Of a DNA stretch of 64,000 bases, positions 34,932 through 43,417 are shown piece after piece (the first letter of the stretch is position 1; every line of letters starts with the position of its first letter). Under the pieces are notes generated by a model. That model was not told where the DNA came from. It saw only the letters and a list, made by a program, of their open reading frames with translations, and made no database searches. Source of the stretch: Streptomyces sp. NBC_01314. GTDB lineage: Bacteria > Actinomycetota > Actinomycetes > Streptomycetales > Streptomycetaceae. The translations under genes and the position numbers were made by a program. Location of the stretch: the NCBI RefSeq assembly GCF_041435215.1, contig NZ_CP108394.1, positions 10,354,001-10,418,000 of the forward strand, written 5' to 3'.

Positions 34932-35276
34932 TCAGCCGCAGTCGCGGTCCGTCCAGACCGTCAGATCGGGCCACAAGCTCGTACCCATTGCCGCTTCGAG
35001 GCGGGCAAGGGTTCCCATGTCGGGCAGGACCATCCCCCGCAGCAGTCGGCTGATCGTGGCGTGCGAGACCCCCGCTCTGTCGCCCAGGGCCCTCAGTCCG
35101 ATCTCGGCGGTCGCCATCGCCTGGGCCAGGTTCCTCGCGAACGCCTGGCCGTAGTAGGCGCTGACAGGGGCATCCTCGACGAGCCGGGCGTACGGCCAAC
35201 TGCCGGACGCGACATAGGTCGCAGGCAGTTGATCGTTGTTGCTCCGGGGCATGCCGAGATGATCCCACGTCCCCAT
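34932..35276 (-). CDS. XRE-family helix-turn-helix protein
   Basis: 114 aa from ATG 35276 (GGAGGG upstream). The C-terminal half is an HTH: NLAQAMATAEIGLRALGDRA, GVSHATISRLLRGMVLPDMG, TLARLEAAMGTSLWP. The N-terminal half is of unknown fold (SWPYARLVEDAPVSAYYGQA). It borders the truncated phosphatase. A 6-bp inverted repeat CACACC-N7-GGTGTG at 35334-35352, 58 bp before the start, could be its operator. Codon use is less GC-biased than in the island, consistent with transfer. Confidence 0.6.
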   Translation of the reverse strand: MGTWDHLGMPRSNNDQLPATYVASGSWPYARLVEDAPVSAYYGQAFARNLAQAMATAEIGLRALGDRAGVSHATISRLLRGMVLPDMGTLARLEAAMGTSLWPDLTVWTDRDCG

Positions 35277-35484
35277 GGGGCCCGTCCCTCCGCGCCGCGC
35301 GAGTCGCCGCACACGGCCATGCTGGTGCAAGTACACACCACCTTAGGGTGTGGGGACACGCTGTGTCGCGCAATTCAACTCTCGGGCGCGTCGAATCCGT
35401 CGCACGGAACCTCTGGTGCGCGGACGCTTCAACGTACGGTCGGACCGGGCGTACCGGGGTGGGGTTGTGAGGGCTTGGTCGGAG

Positions 35485-35898
35485 TCATGGCGACAGGCCA
35501 GGGACTCTCGGACCCTCCGGGTTGTCGTGGAGGTCGGCAAGGATCCGCTTGATGTCCGCCGTCAACGTTGTGGGCGTGGAAATCCGTCCGGCTCGGACGG
35601 TCAGAGCGCCCAGAGCGTCGGCCGGACCGGCCTCCACCAGGTATCCGACTTCCGACAGGATGCCGAACAAGGCCGCGTGCACGTGACGTCGCGCGGCCTC
35701 GTGCGCACGGTCCGCAGTGGCCATGGGCAAGCCTCGCAGCTGCTCGTCAGCGGCAACGCGACGCAGACTTCGCGAGACGAACCATTCCACGCCAACCCAT
35801 TCACCGTGATCAGTCACGACGACACCGTGTGCGCGGTAGCGGTCGTCGGTGTCCGCTTCCGGCAGCCCTGCTGCTGACAGAAGGGTCCGAATTTCCAA
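35485..35898 (-). CDS. Hypothetical protein, possibly 5'-truncated
   Basis: Up to 137 aa with coherent sequence (ADTDDRYRAHGVVVTDHGEW, VGVEWFVSRSLRRVAADEQL, RAHEAARRHVHAALFGILSE) and a C-terminal TLTADIKRILADLHDN. I do not recognise a family. No ATG or good ribosome site is near the apparent start (TTG 35898). The flank upstream is the 40-bp repeat of mobile origin, so the N-terminus may be lost. Confidence 0.45.
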   Translation of the reverse strand: MEIRTLLSAAGLPEADTDDRYRAHGVVVTDHGEWVGVEWFVSRSLRRVAADEQLRGLPMATADRAHEAARRHVHAALFGILSEVGYLVEAGPADALGALTVRAGRISTPTTLTADIKRILADLHDNPEGPRVPGLSP

Positions 35899-35996
35899 CC
35901 CCAATGGACCGGGGTGGGGAGGGCGGCGGCGGTGCTGAGTACCTGTCGCTGAGCACGCTCCTTCATGATGATGGAAAGCTGGCGCCGAGGGGGTCG

Positions 35997-36036
35997 GCGG
36001 GCCCAGTACTCCAGTCGCACTTCGTGATCTGACGGA
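35997..36036 (-). repeat. 40-bp inverted repeat, left copy
   Basis: This stretch is the exact reverse complement of 38101-38140. The key core is GATCACGAAGTGCGACTGGA and the outer end TGGGCCCGC. It stands just before the IS701-type transposase and may be an end of that element. Confidence 0.75.
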
Positions 36037-36071
36037 GCGGCAGGTGCCGTGGGGGGCGCCGGGGCAGGGGT

Positions 36072-36125
36072 GAGGCCACCTGTTGATCATGGTGTTGTGA
36101 CGCATCATGAAGATCAGGTGGCCTC
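36072..36125 (+). other. Hairpin around the IS701 transposase start
   Basis: Arms GAGGCCACCTG (36072-36082) and CAGGTGGCCTC (36115-36125) pair perfectly, with a further ATG/CAT inner pairing. The likely GTG start at 36097 lies in the loop. Such hairpins in IS10 or IS50 stop translation of transposase from outside transcripts. Confidence 0.45.
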
Positions 36126-37479
36126 GACCGTCGGCATAGATCCCTTGCTGTTCCAGGAGAAGTTCGACGAGCTCGCGGCCGGTCTCGCCCCACTCTTCGT
36201 TCGCCGTGAGCCCCGGGCGCATGCCCTGGACTACCTGCGCGGCCTGCTCGCCGACCTGCCGCGGAAGAACTGCTGGACGATGGCCGAGCACGCTGGGAAG
36301 ACGCGGGCCTTCGGGCTGCAGCGCCTGCTCTGCCAGGCGGTCTGGAACCAGGACGCCGCGCTGGATGCGGTGTGCGGCTTCGCCGTACGCCACCTGGCCG
36401 CGCCCGGTGCGGTGCTGGTCTTCGACGAGACCGGCCAGGAGAAGAAGGGCGAGGCCACCGCCGGTGTCGGACGGCAGTACACCGGCACCACCGGGCAGGT
36501 CAGCAACGCCGTCGTCGCGGTGTACTGCACCTACGCCAGCCCGCTCGGACACTGCCTGATCGACGGCGACCTCTACGTCCAGGAACACTGGACCAAGGAC
36601 CCCGAGCGGTGCGAGCGGGCCGGACTGGGCCGGGACTTCACTTTCCGCACCAAGACCGCCATTGCCCTGGACCAGGCCCGACGGGCCGTCGCGGCCGGCG
36701 TCGCGGTGGACTGGGCGGCGGGCGATGAGGTCTACGGCCGCAGCGCGAAGCTGCGCAGCTTCTTCGAGGAGCACGGCATCGGCTACGTCTTCGCCGTCGG
36801 CGTCAACTTCGCCGTGCCCTCCGGCGTCGGACCGATCCGCGCCGATGTCCTGGCGGCGAAGAAGGTCCCCAAGCGGGCCTGGAACCGGCTCTCGTGCGGA
36901 CAAGGCGCCAAGGGGCCGCGTGTCTACGACTGGGCCCTGGTCGCCACCGCCAACCCTCGCCACCACCTGCTGGTCCGCCGCAGCATTGCCGACCCCACCG
37001 ATCGGTCCTACTTCTACGCCTACGCACCCCCAGGCCGTTCGATGGCGCTGGCCGACCTCGTGGCGATCGCCGGGATCAGATGGACAGTTGAGGAGGACTT
37101 CGCCAACGGCAAGGACGCCGTCGGACTGGATCACACCCAGGCCCGCCGCTACCGCTCCTGGCGACGCCATATCGTTCTCGCGATGGCCGCCCTCGCCCTG
37201 CTCTCCGTGATCGCCAGCCTGGACCGGCGAGATCATCCCGCCCCCATCCTGCCGACCAGCCCCACCGCCGAACCACCCGCGGACTTCGGGCAGATCGCCC
37301 TGACTGTCACCGAGGCCCGCCGTCTGTTCCAGCTGTTCGCCAACCTCCTGCGGGACCTACCCACCGGCCTCGCCACCAGCCGCATGACCTTCCACCTGCA
37401 GTGGTCCACCTGGCGACGACGCCACCGAGCACGCGCCCGCTGGCATCACTACAAGCGACGCCTCACCGACCTCGACTGA
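36097..37479 (+). CDS. IS701-family DDE transposase
   Basis: 460 aa. Catalytic segments VLVFDETGQEKKGE (first Asp), DWAAGDEVYG (second Asp) and RWTVEEDFANGKDAVGLDH (Glu), spaced as in the IS701/IS4 superfamily, with a basic C-terminus (WRRRHRARARWHHYKRRL). The frame is complete. The GTG at 36097 is the likely start; ATG-like starts further up would run through the hairpin. Element ends are not certain; the 40-bp repeat at 35997-36036 may be the left end. Confidence 0.88.
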   Translation: MTHHEDQVASTVGIDPLLFQEKFDELAAGLAPLFVRREPRAHALDYLRGLLADLPRKNCWTMAEHAGKTRAFGLQRLLCQAVWNQDAALDAVCGFAVRHLAAPGAVLVFDETGQEKKGEATAGVGRQYTGTTGQVSNAVVAVYCTYASPLGHCLIDGDLYVQEHWTKDPERCERAGLGRDFTFRTKTAIALDQARRAVAAGVAVDWAAGDEVYGRSAKLRSFFEEHGIGYVFAVGVNFAVPSGVGPIRADVLAAKKVPKRAWNRLSCGQGAKGPRVYDWALVATANPRHHLLVRRSIADPTDRSYFYAYAPPGRSMALADLVAIAGIRWTVEEDFANGKDAVGLDHTQARRYRSWRRHIVLAMAALALLSVIASLDRRDHPAPILPTSPTAEPPADFGQIALTVTEARRLFQLFANLLRDLPTGLATSRMTFHLQWSTWRRRHRARARWHHYKRRLTDLD

Positions 37480-37503
37480 ACCTCGCAACCCGACAGCACG
37501 GGC

Positions 37504-37914
37504 TCAGGAGTTGGACCATGCGCGCGTGCAGAGCACGAGCCGGTAGCCGTCCGGGTCCTCGACGGTGATGCCCCACTTGTCCCAGTACGGGTTATGTGAC
37601 GGCACGCGCTTGCCACCGTGTGCCTCGAGGCGCGTCACCAGCTCCCCGGGTACCTGCTCGTCGAGGTAGATCACGAGCAGGTCCTCAGTGGTGGGTCGCG
37701 GCTCGACGGGCCCAACCGCCTCGTGGACGAGTTCGAGGTGCCAGGAGGCGTCGGGCCAGCCGACCATCAGCAGGTCGTGCTCTCCGGGCGCATCGCCGCC
37801 CTCGGTTCGGTACAGCACGCTCAGCCCGAGGCCCCCGATCCAGAAGTCCTCCGCCGCCACGAGGTCGCGCGACGGGCGGGCGACGCGGATGTGGCTCTGA
37901 CCGTTGGCGGGCAT
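37504..37914 (-). CDS. VOC (glyoxalase/bleomycin-resistance fold) protein
   Basis: 136 aa. Two beta-alpha-beta-beta-beta units: IRVARPSRDLVAAEDFWIGG, LVHEAVGP and DLLVIYLDEQVPGELVTRLE, then WGITVEDPDGYRLVLCTR. Metal ligands could be His8, Glu near residue 63 and Glu near 121. The substrate is unknown. AAGGGGAAG precedes ATG 37914. It is an intact passenger between two transposase genes. Confidence 0.8.
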   Translation of the reverse strand: MPANGQSHIRVARPSRDLVAAEDFWIGGLGLSVLYRTEGGDAPGEHDLLMVGWPDASWHLELVHEAVGPVEPRPTTEDLLVIYLDEQVPGELVTRLEAHGGKRVPSHNPYWDKWGITVEDPDGYRLVLCTRAWSNS

Positions 37915-38029
37915 GGGCTTCCCCTTCGTAGTGGCGCGCTCGGCGGCGAATGGTCACGACACCTTCAGCGGTGGACCGTTTCGGTCAGCGTAGGCACGAG
38001 GCGTTCTTGCAGCATCGGTCGCGGGGCCC

Positions 38030-39076
38030 GTGTCCTTCGGCCGGAGTCCTACGACCGTGGACCTAGTAAGGGCGCATCCCGAGGCTGACAATCCCGACAG
38101 TCCGTCAGATCACGAAGTGCGACTGGAGTACTGGGCCCGCAAGTCTCCAAAGATCGGCGAGGTGCTGCCACTGCTCTACCTCCACGGCCTGTCGTCGGGG
38201 GACTTCGTGCCCGCGCTGGAGCAGTTCCTCGGTTCCTCGGCCGGCCTGTCTGCGGCCACGGTGACCCGGCTCACGCAGCAGTGGCAGGGCGACCACAAGG
38301 CGTTCGGCGAGCGTAATCTGTCCGCCACGGACTACGTCTATGTCTGGGCCGACGGCATTCACCTGCGGATACGTCTGGAGGAGGCGAAAGCCGCGGTCCT
38401 GGTCGTCATGGGCGTTCGGGCGGATGGCACCAAGGAGCTGATCGCGATGGCGGACGGCTACCGCGAGTCGTCGGAGTCCTGGGCGAGTCTGCTGCGGGAC
38501 TGCCAGCGCCGCGGCATGCGCGCTCCCGTCCTCGCCGTCGGCGACGGCGCCCTCGGCTTCTGGAACGCGGTCAACGAGGTCTTCCCCGAAACCCGCCACC
38601 AAAGGTGCTGGGTTCACAAAACGGCCAACTGCCTCGACAGTCTCCCGAAGTCGGCCCAGCCCGCGGCGAAGAAGGCCATCCAGGACATCTACAACGCCGA
38701 AGACAAGGAGCATGCGGCCAAGGCTGTCGCCGCGTTCGCCAAACAGTACAGCGCGAAGTTCCCCAAGGCCGTCAAGAAGATCGTCGATGACGAGGACGAG
38801 CTGCTGGCGTTCTACGACTTCCCCGCCGAGCACTGGATCCACTTGCGCACCACGAACCCGATCGAGTCGACCTTCGCGACCGTCCGCCTGCGAACCAAGG
38901 TCACCAAGGGCGCCGGCTCCCGAGCCGCCGCCCTGGCGATGGTCTTCAAGCTCGTCGAGTCCGCCCAGGCCCGCTGGCGAGCCGTGAACGCGCCCCACCT
39001 CGTCGCCCTCGTTCGAGCAGGCGCCCGCTTCGAACGCGGCCACCTCGTCGAACGTCCCGAAGTCCACGCAGCCTGA
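38030..39076 (+). pseudogene. IS256-family (mutator) transposase, N-terminally truncated
   Basis: From about 38140 the protein is a typical IS256-type DDE transposase: ARKSPKIGEVLPLLYLHGLS, VYVWADGIHLRIRL (Asp), APVLAVGDGALGFW (Asp), HQRCWVHKTANCL and TTNPIESTFATVR (Glu). The first 100 or so residues of the family are missing. Homology starts exactly where the 40-bp repeat (38101-38140) ends, so another mobile end has replaced the N-terminus. Right-end sequence of the element extends to about 39110. Confidence 0.8.
38101..38140 (+). repeat. 40-bp inverted repeat, right copy
   Basis: Identical to the complement of 35997-36036. It lies at the point where the IS256 transposase is cut, and its last bases read into the transposase frame. 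Confidence 0.75.
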
Positions 39077-39154
39077 ATCAATCAACTGATCCACAGGTCT
39101 TGACGATTACTCCTCGGCCCCCTGGCCACCAGGGGGCACCGGACTGGGTTGACC

Positions 39155-39780
39155 TCACCAAGGCTGCCTCAATCTCGTGGTCTGAACGGCACTGAGGCTC
39201 CAGCTACCGGTGTGGTGGTTCCGAGGTAGGGGCATGGCCTCCCATGCCTGCTCCAGGATTGGGTTGTGCTCCAGGCACTTATGCCCGGTGAGTAGTTGTT
39301 GAAGGGACAATGTCTTCTGCTGTTGGGAGTCGCTGAGGAGCAGGTCGGCCAAGGTAACGTCGGTGATGGTGACAGCTTGCTCCAGCTCGTGGATCGAGGC
39401 CACCGTGACGGGGATTCCGACCCTCGGGAAACTTGGCCCGGAGTTCCACAGTGTTGATCAGGTGGAACGGCTCTGGTGATGACCATGCCGCGCTGGGGCA
39501 GGTCGTGCGGGATGTCCGCAGAGTCGGGGTGCTTTTCGGCGATAAGTTTGTCGGTCGTCTTGATCTGTTCGCATGCACCGCCGGGCCGTTCGGCCAAGAT
39601 GTCGGCAAAGTTCTCCGGCCCCAGGCGCAGGGCGGCGGTGGGGCGGGCGGACTTGACCACGCCCACTCGTCCAGGTGAACCTGGCTGCAGAGCCCGAGTT
39701 CGGTGTCGTGCTCGTGCAGCCAGGAGAGAAGCTGGACGGCGGATCGGACGCTGCTGCCTGCGTGACAAGCGGGACACGAG
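39155..39780 (-). pseudogene. Decayed gene of unknown family, several frameshifts
   Basis: Coherent protein pieces lie in three minus-strand frames in the right order: ALRLGPENFADILAERPGGA and TTDKLIAEKHPDSADIPHDL, then LINTVELRAKFPEGRN, then ASIHELEQAVTITDVTLADL and LLTGHKCLEHNPILEQAW to a stop at 39155. At least two frameshifts separate them. I do not recognise the family. It may be the outermost cargo of the Tn7-like unit or an older resident. Confidence 0.5.
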
Positions 39781-39840
39781 ACCGTGCGAGGACGTAATCG
39801 CCGTTCGCCCCGGGGCGCCGGCGGCGTACGTGCCCCGCCC

Positions 39841-41778
39841 CTAAGGGGACTTGACCTCGCGCAGGTGTGCAGCGGTTACCTTGATTTCGAGGCTGGCAGT
39901 CTGTAACCAGGCAACGGCCCGGTCGCAGGCAGTGGCGAGGAGGTCGGAGTAGGTTTCGAGACGGCGCAGGAGCTCGCGTTTGCTGCCCTTGCGGTTGGCT
40001 GGGGTGCGGAGTTGGCTGATCGACGCGACCAGGCGCTGGGTGCTGCAGCCCGACTCCCTCAGGGCGCCGAGCACGGGGCTGTGAAGGTGATCGCCTTGGG
40101 TGACATGAGTCCAGATCAGCACGGTCGCGGTGTCACGGGTGGGGGAGGTGGCCCCTTGGCCGAACTGCTCGAGATCGCGGCACAGTCCGGCCCAGTCGCC
40201 AACTGGAACCTGCCAGGACGAAAGAAGCTCCCGGCGTCGCCCGTAGTGAACACGATCCGTGTCCCAGTCCAATTGGCTGGCCACACTTTCGACGGACCTC
40301 TCAAAGTCCGACCACAGTTCCCGTGAATTCAACTCCTGCCGGATGACTTTGAGGGACTGCTGCGCGGTGTTCCACGGGATGCGGAGAGTCTTCGCGCAAT
40401 CGGGCCAGGTGCCACCGCCACTCATCTCCGCGAGCTTGAGCGCTGAAACGCGCCGCAGGTGCCGCACCTTCCAGTCGGTGTGGTGCGCCCAGTGGGACAA
40501 CAGGTCGTCGAAGTGGGCGGAGAGCCACTCTAGCGGCAGGAGAGCAGGCACATGCTCGATTCGGAAGCGGCTCTGGCGTGAGGGAAGGCGCTGCCGCGCG
40601 TGCCGGTGGCCACCGGCACGGTAGAACCCCTGGGTATGGCATAGCAGGGCACGTGCCATCGCAGGGGAGACGTCCATGCGTCGCAAAGAGGCGCCGACGT
40701 TGGGCGGATTACGGCTGAACGCCGACGCAGCGAGCGGCCGGACGCGATCGGTCATCCCGGCGTCATCGCGTTCCACGTGACCGAGGAGGCTGTCGGCGGC
40801 AACGAGCACCGCCGCGCACTCGGCTGGGTCCTCGGGGGCATCCCAGGCGATGGGCATGCGTCCGTCGGGTTTAGGGGTGTGGCGGCGAGCGGCAGCGGAG
40901 GAAACGTGGCGGTCGATCAGGTCAGCGAGCGACGTCGAGGAAGCGTATCGCGCACCGTCTGGCCAGCTGAGCCGGATCAGATGTGCAGCGACGATGAGAT
41001 CGGCAAAGAAATAGCGATCCGAGGCCGACTGGCTTTCATCGGCGGTGGATTGACCACACATCAGACGCTGATCAATGCGGTGCTGCAGAGCAAGCAGAAT
41101 GGACAGATCGGCATCGGGCACGCGCGCGGCCTGGTGGTCGTGGTCCAGGCGGGCAGCGCAGGGAGCGGCCGGAGTGCCGTGCACATCAGGCACAAGGCGC
41201 CGACAATGGGCCGGGTGCAGCCCGCTCGTGGTGCGGTGCGTGATCAGCCCTTGGCGCTCTGTATTCGTCGGCCGATTCGGCGTACCCCCACAGCGCGGGC
41301 ACGTATGGGAGAGCAAGGTGCGGTGCATGACGCAGGCGTACGAGACGGGAAGATGCCAGCGCAGTTTCCAGGGACCGCCATAAAGCGACTGGACGGGACT
41401 TCCGTTCCCTGAGAGACAGGTGGCGCAGTATCGACTGGAAATGCTGGCAGCCCACGACTTCCGCGCGGCCGTGGTGTTGCGGCTGCCGTCGATCCGAACG
41501 GATGCCAGGGGCGGGTAGACGGCAGCAAAGGACGACAGCGTCAGTGCGTTGGCCTCCTCCACGTTCAAGCGGGCGGCCGCGGCGAAGGGCCCGATCCGCT
41601 CGGCGGGCAGGGAGATCAGGTACTCGCCTGGGAGCCGATTTTGACGATGGATCAGTCCGCACAGGCGTGCAGCCCTGGCGGGCGAGCGCTCCATGCGGTA
41701 GGCCAGCCGCAGGAGCAGGCCCGGCAGTGATTCCTCGGGGAGCGGACTGAGGGCGCGGGCCAGCGGGCGGACGGTCAT
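39841..41778 (-). CDS. tniQ: TniQ-family target-selection protein
   Basis: 645 aa. The N-terminal RPLARALSPLPEESLPGLLL is the TniQ signature, followed by a zinc-finger set (CATCLSGNG, SYACVMHRTLLSHTCPRCG) near residues 130-180. The long C-terminal region with several helix-turn-helix-like stretches (SALKLAEMSGGGTWPDCAKT) probably binds target DNA. TniQ/TnsD proteins direct the transposase to a target. ATG 41778 is chosen because it overlaps the stop of tniQ' (ATGA) and aligns with that protein; ATG 41808 is less likely. Confidence 0.85.
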   Translation of the reverse strand: MTVRPLARALSPLPEESLPGLLLRLAYRMERSPARAARLCGLIHRQNRLPGEYLISLPAERIGPFAAAARLNVEEANALTLSSFAAVYPPLASVRIDGSRNTTAARKSWAASISSRYCATCLSGNGSPVQSLYGGPWKLRWHLPVSYACVMHRTLLSHTCPRCGGTPNRPTNTERQGLITHRTTSGLHPAHCRRLVPDVHGTPAAPCAARLDHDHQAARVPDADLSILLALQHRIDQRLMCGQSTADESQSASDRYFFADLIVAAHLIRLSWPDGARYASSTSLADLIDRHVSSAAARRHTPKPDGRMPIAWDAPEDPAECAAVLVAADSLLGHVERDDAGMTDRVRPLAASAFSRNPPNVGASLRRMDVSPAMARALLCHTQGFYRAGGHRHARQRLPSRQSRFRIEHVPALLPLEWLSAHFDDLLSHWAHHTDWKVRHLRRVSALKLAEMSGGGTWPDCAKTLRIPWNTAQQSLKVIRQELNSRELWSDFERSVESVASQLDWDTDRVHYGRRRELLSSWQVPVGDWAGLCRDLEQFGQGATSPTRDTATVLIWTHVTQGDHLHSPVLGALRESGCSTQRLVASISQLRTPANRKGSKRELLRRLETYSDLLATACDRAVAWLQTASLEIKVTAAHLREVKSP

Positions 41779-42158
41779 CGAGCCGCGGTCAACTGGTGCC
41801 TGTCGCATGGCCCGACATGAGTTTCACACGGGACGGGGATATCAGCATCACGGCCCTCATCACAGGCCCGTGCCATCAAGTCCGCATAGCGCTCCAGTCG
41901 TTGGGACAGTACCGAATATGAGGTTCTCCGGCGGCGGGTGATTGGTCCAGCGGTGCAGGTGATCCGGGCAGGCGCCGTGCTGGCGGAGCGGTGCACGGTG
42001 GCGGCCGGGATGCGCTGCTGTCCACCGCCGTTGATCCCGCACGGTTCCGCGATCCTGCCCGGTGAGCGGTTCAGGCGGTAGGCGAGGTGGAGGAGGTAGC
42101 CGGGGAATGGCTCTTTTGGTAGGGGCGCGAGGCTGCGGGTCAGCGGCCGGGGTGTCAT
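41775..42158 (-). pseudogene. Internally deleted second TniQ
   Basis: 127 codons. The start RPLTRSLAPLPKEPFPGYLL is a TniQ N-terminus, closely similar to the full gene downstream. After CGINGGG the sequence loses TniQ character and ends with LSQRLERYADLMARACDEG, which resembles the C-terminal helix of the full protein (RRLETYSDLLATACDRA). So a tandem tniQ paralogue has lost its middle, roughly 500 codons. The frame is still open and keeps the ATGA link to the intact tniQ, so it may be kept for coupling. Confidence 0.7.
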
Positions 42159-42163
42159 CTCGG

Positions 42164-43417
42164 TCAGCCCGTCTCGCCGGCCGCGGCGGGGCCGTCATCG
42201 TCGAAGACGGTGTTGCGGCCCTTCGGCTTCTTCTTCCCTGGGGTGGGCTTGTGCGGCGGGATCTTGGGCTGCTCGCCGGACTCCGCGTCCAAGTCGGGCA
42301 TGTCGCCGGGGGTGACGGTGAACTGGTTGAACAGCTCCTTCGTCAGCCGCTCGCTCTTGTCCTCGATGGCCCGTCGGCAGCCGTGCTGGATGAGCTTCTC
42401 CAGTACGCCGACCACGCCGCCGGTGCGGTCGAACAAGTACTCGGGCATGTCATCTCCGGTCAGCATTCCCTTGGTGTCGTTCAGAAGCCGCAAGTGCCCT
42501 TCCAAGCGGGCCAGATGATCCATCCAGGCGGCCATCTCCGGTCCGGCGGTGTAGCGGAACGGGTCGAGGTCGACGATCTGGAAGCGCCGCTCGTGTTGGC
42601 TGGCGGCGTGATCATTCGGGCTGCGGCCGCGGTCCTTGATCGGCTGGTAGATCCATTCCAGGGTCTTGGGGTCGCGACGGCCTTCCCGCAGCAGGCCGGA
42701 GGTGGGGATGCCGACGCCGACGAGAATGAGCGTGACGGGCATGCTCATCATTTCGCGGATCAGGTCGAGGACGTCCTGGTCGGCTTCCCGGTGGAGTTTG
42801 AGGCGAGTGATGTCGTCGATGACGAGTGCCCTGGTGGCGTGCTCGACGATGGCGGTCTTGACGGTACGGACCAGGTCCTCCAGGCGCATGCCCTTGTAGT
42901 CCTCGCCGTAGAAGTCGAGGATGCGCTGGCAGGTGGAGATGGGTGTGGCCTTGACCGGGCAGCGTACGTAGGCGACGGGGGCGACCAGGTCGCGGGTGCC
43001 GGGCATGGCATCCGGGTTCATGTAGTTGTTCAGGGCCATCCACGTCTCTTCGAAGATGGCCAAGGCCTCGCACACGGTCTCGGTCTTGCCCTGGGCGCCG
43101 TCGCCGTTGACCATGATGCCGCCGCGTGTGCAAGCCTTGTGGCTGAACGCGCCGTCCTCGACGCGGGCCAGAACAGCATGGGCGACGCGCTCGCTCATCG
43201 GAGTCACGTCGATGGGCAGACTGCTGTGTGTGGCGAGTCGGTGCAGGTTATAAAGGCGTTGCTGGCGCGGTGACTTGAGGGCGAACTCTGCGGCCGTCAG
43301 CACAGGCGCGGGGATGAACGCCCTGCGGGTCTCGCACCAGCGCCGCCAGCCCTCCCAGGTAGTGCGGTCGATCGGCGGGCCGGGAAGGAACGACGGACTG
43401 TCGTACGGGCGATTCAC
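42164..43417 (-). CDS. tniB: TniB/TnsC-type AAA+ transposition ATPase
   Basis: 417 aa. Walker A GDGAQGKTE (105-112) and Walker B ALVIDDI (Asp201-Asp202), sensor-like TLILVGVGIPTSGLL, arginine-finger candidate in ERRFQIVDLDPF. The lysine-rich C-terminus (TPGKKKPKGR) may bind DNA. It links target recognition by TniQ to TnsB. The ATG overlaps the tnsB stop (ATGA). Confidence 0.87.
   Translation of the reverse strand: MNRPYDSPSFLPGPPIDRTTWEGWRRWCETRRAFIPAPVLTAAEFALKSPRQQRLYNLHRLATHSSLPIDVTPMSERVAHAVLARVEDGAFSHKACTRGGIMVNGDGAQGKTETVCEALAIFEETWMALNNYMNPDAMPGTRDLVAPVAYVRCPVKATPISTCQRILDFYGEDYKGMRLEDLVRTVKTAIVEHATRALVIDDITRLKLHREADQDVLDLIREMMSMPVTLILVGVGIPTSGLLREGRRDPKTLEWIYQPIKDRGRSPNDHAASQHERRFQIVDLDPFRYTAGPEMAAWMDHLARLEGHLRLLNDTKGMLTGDDMPEYLFDRTGGVVGVLEKLIQHGCRRAIEDKSERLTKELFNQFTVTPGDMPDLDAESGEQPKIPPHKPTPGKKKPKGRNTVFDDDGPAAAGETG

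Noticed and set aside
39806..39817. Palindrome CGCCCCGGGGCG near the end of tniQ
   Set aside because: It has no loop and is expected by chance at this GC content.
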